This document shows positions 1 to 6,441 of a DNA stretch of 64,000 bases, in pieces. The notes under the pieces are model-generated. The model was given only the letters and a program-made list of their open reading frames with translations. It was not told where the DNA came from and did no database searches. The DNA is from Phycisphaerae bacterium (GTDB taxonomy: Bacteria; Planctomycetota; Phycisphaerae; Tepidisphaerales; Tepidisphaeraceae). Each line of letters opens with the position of its first letter. Position 1 is the first letter of the stretch. Location: assembly GCA_026004655.1 (NCBI GenBank), contig BPJO01000004.1, positions 124,001 through 188,000 of the forward strand, in the 5' to 3' direction. Both the position numbers and the translations under genes were made by a program.

Positions 1-362
1 AAGTAAAAAACAATGAGTTCTGACAAGCTTGGTCTGGTTTGTCGGAAAAAACAGGGAAAATCAGCAATTCAGTCTTGAAAAGCCCAGAGTTTTCAGTATT
101 TTCTAGTAACCGATTGTCCGAAAATCGCAGTGAGACGGTTGTCGGGAACGGCGGTGCACGGGGAAGGAAATCAGTGCAGAATGGATCTGCGCTGCCGTGC
201 GACGGGTAGATTGGTCATTCACTAAACCCGTCCGGCTGACCGCGTAGGTTGGTCGATGAGTATCCGGATTTTCCGGAACATCTCTCACGTCTTTGGCGGA
301 TGATCGTCTTGGCTCCGGAAACCCCCCCCCCATGACGAACCGCCTCAATTGGAGACGCGTCT
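1..362. other. Upstream region of the HU gene, no gene seen
   Basis: No reading frame here looks like a real protein; the only long one (103-348, minus) has no recognisable domain and starts within the HU leader. A run of ten C lies at 322-331. The GGAG at 351-354 is a ribosome binding site for the HU-family gene that starts at 363. I see no clear promoter. Confidence 0.5.
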
Positions 363-662
363 ATGGCCAAGTCCATGACCAAGTCGGAAATCGCAGCTTA
401 TATCGCAGAAAAAGTCGGCGTGACCAAGAAGCAGGTCAACCAGTTCTTTGAGGCCCAAGCCGAACTGGCTTACAAGCAGGCCAAGAATCAGTTCGTAATC
501 CCGGGCATCGGTAAACTCGTCCTCGTCGAAACTGCTCCCCGTGAAATGGTCATGCGGTTCGGTCCCAAAGCCGGTCAAACCGTCAAAATCCCCAAGAAAA
601 AACGTCTGAAGTTCCGTGTCGCCAAGGCCGCCAAAGATGCAATTCTTGGTGCCAAAAAGTAA
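363..662 (+). CDS. HU/IHF-family DNA-binding protein
   Basis: This 99-residue basic protein belongs to the bacterial histone-like HU/IHF family, whose dimers bend and compact DNA. The N-terminal helical part begins MTKSEIAAYIAEKVGVTKKQ, the dimerisation half typical of HU. The DNA-gripping arm region follows at about residues 45-85, with the PGIGK turn near residue 48 and a basic stretch (KIPKKKRLKF) near residue 78. It is slightly longer than the usual 90 residues because of a short N-terminal extension and a lysine-rich end. ATG at 363 is preceded by GGAG at 351-354. A terminator follows at 699-732, so it is probably a single-gene transcript. HU and IHF subunits cannot be told apart here. 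Confidence 0.93.
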   Translation: MAKSMTKSEIAAYIAEKVGVTKKQVNQFFEAQAELAYKQAKNQFVIPGIGKLVLVETAPREMVMRFGPKAGQTVKIPKKKRLKFRVAKAAKDAILGAKK

Positions 663-698
663 TCAATAACCTGTAGGAGCTGTTTTCAGTTTTTCGTT

Positions 699-732
699 AG
701 CCCACGCTTCATGGTTGTGGGCTTTCGTTTTA
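699..732 (+). terminator. Rho-independent terminator after the HU gene
   Basis: The sequence AGCCCAC at 699-705 pairs with GTGGGCT at 717-723 across an 11-base loop and is followed by TTCGTTTTA. It sits 37 bases after the HU stop codon. The stem is 7 bp and the T tract is interrupted by CG, so it is a reasonable but not perfect terminator. Confidence 0.7.
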
Positions 733-843
733 TCGCTTCATAATCCCCCAGCGGAACCCTCACAGCTTATGATAGGCGGGATACTAACGGGATAGTCGAG
801 CGGCGTCCCCAGTAATTTTTTATTTGGTATACCCCAGAATCAG

Positions 844-935
844 TCAAGCCATCCCCTCAGGCTGAACCGATTGTTCGAGCGTAAAAACATCAAAACGAGT
901 CCAATCAAAACCAGCCAACTGGCTTTGGGGGGATC
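844..935 (-). pseudogene. Orphan PEP-CTERM-like tail (gene remnant)
   Basis: Read on the minus strand from 935 down to a TGA at 844-846, this stretch encodes a hydrophobic segment (ASWLVLIGLVLMFL) followed by a basic end (RSNNRFSLRGWLD). That is the layout of a PEP-CTERM sorting tail, but the motif before it reads PPKAS instead of PEPAS. There is no gene body in frame: a TGA lies about ten codons upstream. It lies about 105 bp beyond the stop of the left PEP-CTERM gene, on the same strand. The best explanation is the decayed C-terminal end of a former PEP-CTERM gene, displaced when the neighbouring 1.2-kb copy arrived. The rest of 733-1040 shows nothing recognisable. Confidence 0.4.
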
Positions 936-1040
936 CAAGAATTTCGACAGTGCGATAAATCAAGTTATCCGCGATCCTCCGGGGGGATTGTGAGGACAAT
1001 CTCGAATGAGCTTCTTACTGCCTTAGAGGTCGCAATATTT

Positions 1041-1778
1041 TTAGTGGTATCGTTTTGCCATCAATCCCAGAAGTGTGACACCTATCCATCCGAAGTTCGG
1101 TTCGGGGACGCTTATCGTTGTTCCTGTGACGGTGATCATATCGATTCGCCAGGTGCCCGTCGGGGCATACGTCGATAGAGTACGTGATGCAACGTACTGC
1201 GTGCTCGTCCCGAACTCCGCCACGACCCGGAACCCGGCGTACGGGTTGTCGTTTAGACCCGCCACGCCTGACAGGTCGACCGTCCGACCGTTGGTCCATG
1301 AAGCGTTGCCTGACGTGTACGACACGACAAAATCCGCTCCGTCGATCCAGACCGGTGTTGCAGCCGTGGCATCGAGGGTGTACTGAAACCGTGTCCGGTT
1401 CGGTGCCGCCGCGGAGGTGTTCTGATCCCATTGCACTTGGATCGACTCGTACCCTGCCGTGCTAACCTCCCACCGCAACCCCGCAGACTTGTTTCCGGTC
1501 CCTTGTACAGGAAAGTTGCTGATCAAGTAGCTGCTGTCATCCGCGGCAACTGCCGGATCGGAAGAGCCCTCCCCGTTGCCGAACTTCACAATGACACCGC
1601 CTTGGGCACTCAACACCCCCCATCCGACCGACGGGGCGGATGACCCCGTATCGATATTGCTATCCGGCGTCGCACTGTTGAAGTCCCACCGAGCCAGAAC
1701 GGCTGCAGGGCAGATGCCCGCTGAAATGCTAATCCATGTTATTAGAATCGTTGCGAATAATGTGACACGAGCAACCAT
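1041..1778 (-). CDS. PEP-CTERM sorting-domain protein, left copy
   Basis: This 245-residue secreted protein begins with a signal peptide (hydrophobic core TLFATILITWISISAGICPA, residues 7-26) and ends with a PEP-CTERM tail: VPEP, a hydrophobic stretch (FGWIGVTLLGLMA) and a short basic end (KRYH). PEP-CTERM tails direct proteins to exosortase-dependent processing at the outer surface. The body resembles beta-rich surface proteins of planctomycetes and its ligand is unknown. From the start codon to the codon for Ser in TTIS, the DNA is identical to the right copy at 5494-6158; only the tail differs. ATG at 1778 has GGGGAG about 11 bases upstream. The small Spy-like gene lies just upstream in the same orientation. 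Confidence 0.8.
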   Translation of the reverse strand: MVARVTLFATILITWISISAGICPAAVLARWDFNSATPDSNIDTGSSAPSVGWGVLSAQGGVIVKFGNGEGSSDPAVAADDSSYLISNFPVQGTGNKSAGLRWEVSTAGYESIQVQWDQNTSAAAPNRTRFQYTLDATAATPVWIDGADFVVSYTSGNASWTNGRTVDLSGVAGLNDNPYAGFRVVAEFGTSTQYVASRTLSTYAPTGTWRIDMITVTGTTISVPEPNFGWIGVTLLGLMAKRYH

Positions 1779-2340
1779 AACATAAACTCCCCACGCTGGA
1801 CTTTAACCGTTAAGTATCCGCTGGACGTATCAGGGTAATTCTGGGATGGGGGGGGAGATGATCAGGGTTTATTCCCCCGACTTGGTGTCCGGAGCATCCG
1901 ACTTTTTGGCCTTGTCGGCTTCCTTGGCCTTTTTCGCCGCCGAGATCGACTCCTTGATCTGTTGTAGTTCCTGTTTCTGCTCGTCGCTGAGCACGGCCAG
2001 CAGGTCGATCTCTTCCTGTTGTTCGATCTTGCGTTTCTCGGCCAACGCATTGTCATGGATCTGACGCATCTTGACCTTCTGTTCGGGGGTCAGGCTGGTG
2101 AGCTTGGCCCACACACCCCAGAGTTTGGGACCGGCTTCGGAGGACACCTTTTCTTTATCGGAAGCGGCACTCCCGGCTGGGCCTTGTTCCGCGACCGTGA
2201 TCCCCGAACCGATCATCAGCCCCATACCCACCAACCCCACAACGATCCGACGGTTCACCGACATGGAAAAACTCCTTCCTAAAGGAAATGATCAACGAAC
2301 AATATCGTCTGATAACCCAATATCAAAAAAAATTAGTTTT
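1114..2340. repeat. Left arm of 1227-bp inverted duplication
   Basis: This segment is the reverse complement of 4932-6158 (paired positions sum to 7272). The two encoded proteins are the same in both arms, and the noncoding parts I compared, including runs of eight C/G and eight A/T, also match. Identity stops abruptly at both ends: inside the PEP-CTERM gene at 1114, and about 76 bp upstream of the Spy-like gene at 2340. No transposase, terminal repeats or target-site duplication are visible, so it does not look like an insertion sequence. Confidence 0.95.
1869..2264 (-). CDS. Small secreted Spy/CpxP-like protein, left copy
   Basis: This 131-residue protein has an N-terminal signal peptide (RRIVVGLVGMGLMIGSGITVA) and a helical, charged mature part. 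Residues 50-100 carry the pattern LTPEQKVKMRQIHDNA, then LLAVLSDEQKQELQQI. This resembles the LTxxQ repeats of Spy/CpxP-type periplasmic proteins, which act as chaperones or metal/stress sensors. The end is rich in Lys, Ala and Asp. The assignment rests only on the helical LTxxQ-like pattern and is tentative. The ATG at 2264 has a strong AGGAAGGAG site upstream. It is identical to the right copy at 5008-5403 and lies 90 bp upstream of the PEP-CTERM gene, so the two may be co-transcribed. Confidence 0.7.
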   Translation of the reverse strand: MSVNRRIVVGLVGMGLMIGSGITVAEQGPAGSAASDKEKVSSEAGPKLWGVWAKLTSLTPEQKVKMRQIHDNALAEKRKIEQQEEIDLLAVLSDEQKQELQQIKESISAAKKAKEADKAKKSDAPDTKSGE

Positions 2341-2476
2341 GGTGACAAGACAGATAAGTCATGCTTCGGGGGAAAAATGAACCAGAAGCAGCAAAAACCG
2401 TTGAAATTCGGGCGTAGAGTCTGAGGAATAGGATCAACCGAATTGAGGTTTTTCATCAATAGTCGATTTGCAATTC

Positions 2477-2983
2477 TCAGACAAGTGGTTTGAGAATGCC
2501 TGAAGCCGATGCGATGGCTCGTTTCCAGTCCATTAGTTGTCCTAAATGATAAGACTCATGGGCAGCGACAAGGTATATCGCGATGCGACCGATTGTGGGT
2601 GCAAAGCGGTCAAACGGGGCGGGGGGCGTTTGATCGAAATATTGCTGATGTCGATCTCGTACGAGCGTATCCACAATCTGATGACGAATCTTCAGACGCT
2701 CGATCAATTCGGCTTTGGATGCATATTGATGAGGGTCTGGAATCGGTATCGAACCGGGCCCGAAACGTTCCATGTCCTGGGTTCCCACATTCGTGATCGG
2801 TTCCTGTAGAAGAAGAGGGATCAGAGTGGCGGCATGGGCCAAATGGCTAAGCGTCCATGCAGGATGATTAACCTGACCGGCAGGTTGCTCGGTCATTATC
2901 GAATCCGGAATGGATTCGACATGGGTGAGGATATCTTTGAGCGAGGCTGAATAAAGGTCCAAGAGGTTATCGATATAATTCAT
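2477..2983 (-). CDS. DinB-family protein
   Basis: This 168-residue protein fits the DinB/YfiT-like four-helix family, which includes metal-dependent thiol transferases and damage-inducible proteins of unknown substrate. The expected metal-binding histidines are visible in LSHLAHA near residue 47 and HESYHLGQL near residues 142-149. Length matches the family (150-175). Its ATG at 2983 overlaps the stop codon of the SRPBCC gene (ATGA), so the two are translationally coupled and sit in one minus-strand operon behind the VOC and TetR genes. The exact reaction cannot be read from sequence. Confidence 0.8.
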   Translation of the reverse strand: MNYIDNLLDLYSASLKDILTHVESIPDSIMTEQPAGQVNHPAWTLSHLAHAATLIPLLLQEPITNVGTQDMERFGPGSIPIPDPHQYASKAELIERLKIRHQIVDTLVRDRHQQYFDQTPPAPFDRFAPTIGRIAIYLVAAHESYHLGQLMDWKRAIASASGILKPLV

Positions 2984-3438
2984 TTCATATCCTGTTGTTT
3001 TGAAACCAAAGAACGGTTATTCGCAATGTAATCGGCATAACTATCGAAAATCGCTTGCCAGCCTTTTCGTTGTTGCTCCAGCGAGTGGGTCCCCTCGGCG
3101 TCAAATACCGTGCGAACGAGTGTGCCGTTTCCCTTTGGCTCGAACGTTGTCCGGACAAGGCGATCATCATCCAGTCGGAGAGTAACCGAATGCGGTGCCT
3201 CCACGACTTCGTAAGTACCGGAATAATCAAACCCGAATGAACCATCACGAGCCTCCATACGGGCTACATGCCGACCGCCTACTCGTAAGTCGATCTTTGC
3301 CCAAGGACAATGCCAGTCAAGGGACGCCTGATTCCACTGTGTGATGGCCTCTGCAGTGGTGTAGGCATGCCACGCTTGCTCCGGAGTAGCAGGGACGAAA
3401 GCTTCAATAGTAATCGTATTGTATTTGTATTGGGACAT
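2980..3438 (-). CDS. SRPBCC (AHSA1-like) domain protein
   Basis: This is a 152-residue START/SRPBCC-fold protein of the AHSA1 (activator of Hsp90 ATPase 1-like) type common in bacterial detoxification clusters. Family signs are the N-terminal beta strand with ITIEAFVPATPEQAWHAYT, the helix-turn AITQWNQAS, WHCPWAKIDLRVGGRH, and a C-terminal helix with GWQAIFDSYADYI. The fold forms a hydrophobic ligand pocket; the ligand is not known. I chose the ATG at 3438 because a GGAG lies just upstream. A longer in-frame start at 3504 would overlap the upstream VOC gene and add residues not seen in the family. Its stop overlaps the DinB start. Confidence 0.82.
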   Translation of the reverse strand: MSQYKYNTITIEAFVPATPEQAWHAYTTAEAITQWNQASLDWHCPWAKIDLRVGGRHVARMEARDGSFGFDYSGTYEVVEAPHSVTLRLDDDRLVRTTFEPKGNGTLVRTVFDAEGTHSLEQQRKGWQAIFDSYADYIANNRSLVSKQQDMK

Positions 3439-3469
3439 TTTTTCTCCGTTACAGTTTGAAGGAAGTCCG

Positions 3470-3949
3470 TTAGCCGCGTCGGGCGGCATCGATGGCGGCC
3501 ACATCGATTTTCTTCATGGTCATCATGACAGTGAAAGCGCGTTTGGCTTCGTCACCCCCGGCGACCATCGCTTCGATCAGTGTCCGCGGCGTAATCTGCC
3601 AATTGACCCCCCAGCGATCCTTGCACCAACCGCACTCGCTTTCCGCCCCTCCGTTACCGACGATGGCGTTCCAATAACGGTCGGTTTCTTCTTGAGTGTC
3701 GGTCACAATTTGAAATGAGAACGCAGGCGTTTGCGGGAACTCGGGTCCGCCGTTAAGCCCAACACAGGGTATACCGCAGACGGTAAATTGCACCACGAGC
3801 ACCTCACCCGCGTGGCCGGAAGGATAATCCGTCGGTGCACGCGCAATGTTACCGACCCTACTGTCGGGAAAAACTGATGCATAGAAACGCGCAGCCGCTT
3901 CGGCTTCTTTATCGTACCAAATGCAAATAGCATTTTTGGGTATGGGCAT
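3470..3949 (-). CDS. PhnB-like VOC/glyoxalase-fold protein
   Basis: This 159-residue protein belongs to the vicinal-oxygen-chelate superfamily, PhnB-like branch (often annotated as 3-demethylubiquinone-9 3-methyltransferase domain). It opens with AICIWYDKEAEAAARFYASV, followed by VVQFTVCGIPCVGLNGGPEF and later CGWCKDRWGVNWQITP, all diagnostic of this branch. The last 40 residues (LIEAMVAGGDEAKRAFTVMM) are the usual helical tail. It sits first after the TetR regulator and 31 bp upstream of the SRPBCC gene. VOC, SRPBCC, DinB and TetR genes often travel together, but the chemistry they share is not established. Confidence 0.85.
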   Translation of the reverse strand: MPIPKNAICIWYDKEAEAAARFYASVFPDSRVGNIARAPTDYPSGHAGEVLVVQFTVCGIPCVGLNGGPEFPQTPAFSFQIVTDTQEETDRYWNAIVGNGGAESECGWCKDRWGVNWQITPRTLIEAMVAGGDEAKRAFTVMMTMKKIDVAAIDAARRG

Positions 3950-4004
3950 ATTGATTCTCCAGAATTAAGTAAATAGCCATATAATTAAACTTACTGCCAC
4001 GAAA

Positions 4005-4619
4005 TCACTCTGTTCCCTGCTGAGGCAATAACTGTTGGACATAACGTTTCAAATGCCGAATCGCATCCAGTACGACTTTGGAATCTCTAGTAGCCTTAGC
4101 CAGCACGAACCCTCCTTGTAAAACGGCTTGAGTGTAAAAAGCCAGACTTTCAGCGCTCCATTCCGCGTGAGGCGCGTAACGATCCTTAGCGGCTTGAATG
4201 GTGGGTAGTAAAGACTGCACATGAGCCTCGATCCCTGCTCCACATGCTGTCTGTAAGTTGGGGTGACTGGCGAACGTCTCCTGAACTAGGGTCCCAATCA
4301 AACAAGTGAACTCTGCCAACTCACCTTTTACCAACTCTGCCCGGAAGTTGAGGTAAGCCAATAACCGCTCACGTGGATCTACGACCTGCCAGTAAGGCGC
4401 CGAAGCAAACAACCGACCTGTCACCTGGTTCCAATATTCCAAAGCCGATAAAGCCAAAGCTTCTTTGCTTTCAAAGTGATGAAAAAACGCGCCCTTGGTC
4501 ACGCCACTGGCGCGGCAAAGATCCTCGACGGAAGTCGCTGTATACCCTCGTTCACGGAAAACGCGTAATGCGGTATCCAGTATTCGTTGTTTTGTTACCT
4601 CGCTTCGGGTTTCATTCAC
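4005..4619 (-). CDS. TetR/AcrR-family transcriptional regulator
   Basis: This is a 204-residue repressor-type regulator. Residues 8-55 form the TetR helix-turn-helix: TKQRILDTALRVFRERGYTA, then TSVEDLCRASGVTKGAFFHH and FESKEALA. The rest is the helical ligand-binding and dimerisation domain; the ligand is unknown. The start in this frame is GTG at 4619; the ATG at 4615 is out of frame. A near-perfect palindrome at 4627-4648, directly upstream, is a likely operator. The regulator is therefore probably autoregulated and may control the VOC-SRPBCC-DinB genes transcribed after it on the same strand, from which it is separated by 55 bp. Confidence 0.9.
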   Translation of the reverse strand: MNETRSEVTKQRILDTALRVFRERGYTATSVEDLCRASGVTKGAFFHHFESKEALALSALEYWNQVTGRLFASAPYWQVVDPRERLLAYLNFRAELVKGELAEFTCLIGTLVQETFASHPNLQTACGAGIEAHVQSLLPTIQAAKDRYAPHAEWSAESLAFYTQAVLQGGFVLAKATRDSKVVLDAIRHLKRYVQQLLPQQGTE

Positions 4620-4626
4620 AATTGGA

Positions 4627-4648
4627 AAATACCGACCGGTTGGTATTT
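4627..4648. promoter_or_regulatory. Probable TetR operator palindrome
   Basis: AAATACCGACC is followed directly by GGTTGGTATTT. The two 11-base halves are reverse complements at 10 of 11 positions. The palindrome begins 8 bp upstream of the TetR-family start codon, the usual place for an autoregulatory TetR operator. I did not see a second copy in front of the other genes of the cluster. Confidence 0.7.
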
Positions 4649-4931
4649 AATCAAGTCAAAAATAAGAAAATGACCAGAGACCAAAAGAAGAAGGAAGAAT
4701 GAGTGAACCAGGCTCCCATCCAAATCGGCAGAGTAAATCAATCATTAGTCATACTGATTCAACCGAGGAGTTTTAGGAAAGATGCTCCTCGTCATCGCAC
4801 CGGGCTGATCCCATACTGCGGGTTCTAGAATCGCTCGATATCTCTTCTGATAATTGATCACACAGCTTGTCCACTCCATGGTCTGCTTAAGAAAAATTAG
4901 AGTGAAATGGGAAACGTTCAGGTTGTTTATG
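4649..4931. other. Intergenic region, nothing recognised
   Basis: Between the TetR operator and the right arm of the inverted duplication no credible gene is seen. A 79-codon minus-strand frame runs through 4745-4984 but its 5' part lies in the duplicated DNA, it has no domain, and it would oppose the Spy-like gene. Confidence 0.4.
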
Positions 4932-6158
4932 AAAACTAATTTTTTTTGATATTGGGTTATCAGACGATATTGTTCGTTGATCATTTCCTTTAGGAAGGAG
5001 TTTTTCCATGTCGGTGAACCGTCGGATCGTTGTGGGGTTGGTGGGTATGGGGCTGATGATCGGTTCGGGGATCACGGTCGCGGAACAAGGCCCAGCCGGG
5101 AGTGCCGCTTCCGATAAAGAAAAGGTGTCCTCCGAAGCCGGTCCCAAACTCTGGGGTGTGTGGGCCAAGCTCACCAGCCTGACCCCCGAACAGAAGGTCA
5201 AGATGCGTCAGATCCATGACAATGCGTTGGCCGAGAAACGCAAGATCGAACAACAGGAAGAGATCGACCTGCTGGCCGTGCTCAGCGACGAGCAGAAACA
5301 GGAACTACAACAGATCAAGGAGTCGATCTCGGCGGCGAAAAAGGCCAAGGAAGCCGACAAGGCCAAAAAGTCGGATGCTCCGGACACCAAGTCGGGGGAA
5401 TAAACCCTGATCATCTCCCCCCCCATCCCAGAATTACCCTGATACGTCCAGCGGATACTTAACGGTTAAAGTCCAGCGTGGGGAGTTTATGTTATGGTTG
5501 CTCGTGTCACATTATTCGCAACGATTCTAATAACATGGATTAGCATTTCAGCGGGCATCTGCCCTGCAGCCGTTCTGGCTCGGTGGGACTTCAACAGTGC
5601 GACGCCGGATAGCAATATCGATACGGGGTCATCCGCCCCGTCGGTCGGATGGGGGGTGTTGAGTGCCCAAGGCGGTGTCATTGTGAAGTTCGGCAACGGG
5701 GAGGGCTCTTCCGATCCGGCAGTTGCCGCGGATGACAGCAGCTACTTGATCAGCAACTTTCCTGTACAAGGGACCGGAAACAAGTCTGCGGGGTTGCGGT
5801 GGGAGGTTAGCACGGCAGGGTACGAGTCGATCCAAGTGCAATGGGATCAGAACACCTCCGCGGCGGCACCGAACCGGACACGGTTTCAGTACACCCTCGA
5901 TGCCACGGCTGCAACACCGGTCTGGATCGACGGAGCGGATTTTGTCGTGTCGTACACGTCAGGCAACGCTTCATGGACCAACGGTCGGACGGTCGACCTG
6001 TCAGGCGTGGCGGGTCTAAACGACAACCCGTACGCCGGGTTCCGGGTCGTGGCGGAGTTCGGGACGAGCACGCAGTACGTTGCATCACGTACTCTATCGA
6101 CGTATGCCCCGACGGGCACCTGGCGAATCGATATGATCACCGTCACAGGAACAACGAT
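4932..6158. repeat. Right arm of 1227-bp inverted duplication
   Basis: Exact inverted copy of 1114-2340. It covers the upstream region and all of the Spy-like gene and the PEP-CTERM gene up to the codons for TTIS. It ends at 6158, 284 bp before the degenerate repeat of the CRISPR array. The 2591-bp segment between the arms (2341-4931) carries the TetR-VOC-SRPBCC-DinB cluster and could in principle invert by homologous recombination between the arms. Confidence 0.95.
5008..5403 (+). CDS. Small secreted Spy/CpxP-like protein, right copy
   Basis: Identical over all 131 residues to the left copy at 1869-2264, with the same signal peptide, LTxxQ-like helical centre and Lys/Ala/Asp-rich end. The strong ribosome binding site AGGAAGGAG precedes the ATG at 5008. 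Because the upstream 76 bp is also duplicated, the two copies may be expressed in the same way up to the repeat boundary at 4932; further upstream the promoter context differs. Function is inferred only from the fold pattern. Confidence 0.7.
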   Translation: MSVNRRIVVGLVGMGLMIGSGITVAEQGPAGSAASDKEKVSSEAGPKLWGVWAKLTSLTPEQKVKMRQIHDNALAEKRKIEQQEEIDLLAVLSDEQKQELQQIKESISAAKKAKEADKAKKSDAPDTKSGE

Positions 6159-6267
6159 TTCGATACCAGAACCAGCACTGGGGATAACGATTATCTCATG
6201 GCTAACAATACTTGGAATTCGTCATTGTCATAAAAACAAAATGACTCATCCAGTAGCGGAAAAATGA
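5494..6267 (+). CDS. PEP-CTERM sorting-domain protein, right copy
   Basis: This 257-residue secreted protein shares its signal peptide and body with the left copy at 1041-1778 but has a different tail: IPEP, then ALGITIISWLTILGI, then a basic end with RHCHKNK. The switch from shared to unique DNA falls at 6158, two codons before the PEP motif, so the exported domain is the same and only the sorting/anchoring signal differs. The extra tail after the basic cluster (MTHPVAEK) is unusual, since most PEP-CTERM tails end a few residues after the basic patch. ATG at 5494 with GGGGAG upstream. Confidence 0.8.
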   Translation: MVARVTLFATILITWISISAGICPAAVLARWDFNSATPDSNIDTGSSAPSVGWGVLSAQGGVIVKFGNGEGSSDPAVAADDSSYLISNFPVQGTGNKSAGLRWEVSTAGYESIQVQWDQNTSAAAPNRTRFQYTLDATAATPVWIDGADFVVSYTSGNASWTNGRTVDLSGVAGLNDNPYAGFRVVAEFGTSTQYVASRTLSTYAPTGTWRIDMITVTGTTISIPEPALGITIISWLTILGIRHCHKNKMTHPVAEK

Positions 6268-6441
6268 TCGAATGCTTTTTGAGCTCCATAGATCGGTGGT
6301 TGTAGCAGGGCAACCCGTATACGAGACAAACTTGAGAAGAATCCATCTGTATCATGATGATATCAAAACTTATGATACTCTAATTTTTCTGTTACCTTTC
6401 AAAGTAAACAAATTGGTACTTCGAAATATGAAAATCTTTTC

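Noticed and set aside
103-348. 81-codon minus-strand frame before the HU gene
   Set aside because: No ribosome binding site, no recognisable domain, and it overlaps the HU leader and the C run.
4745-4984. 79-codon minus-strand frame crossing into the right duplicated arm
   Set aside because: It overlaps the ribosome binding region of the Spy-like gene and has no family features.
1114-6158. The inverted duplication as an insertion sequence or composite transposon
   Set aside because: No transposase gene, no terminal inverted repeats within each arm and no target-site duplication were found.
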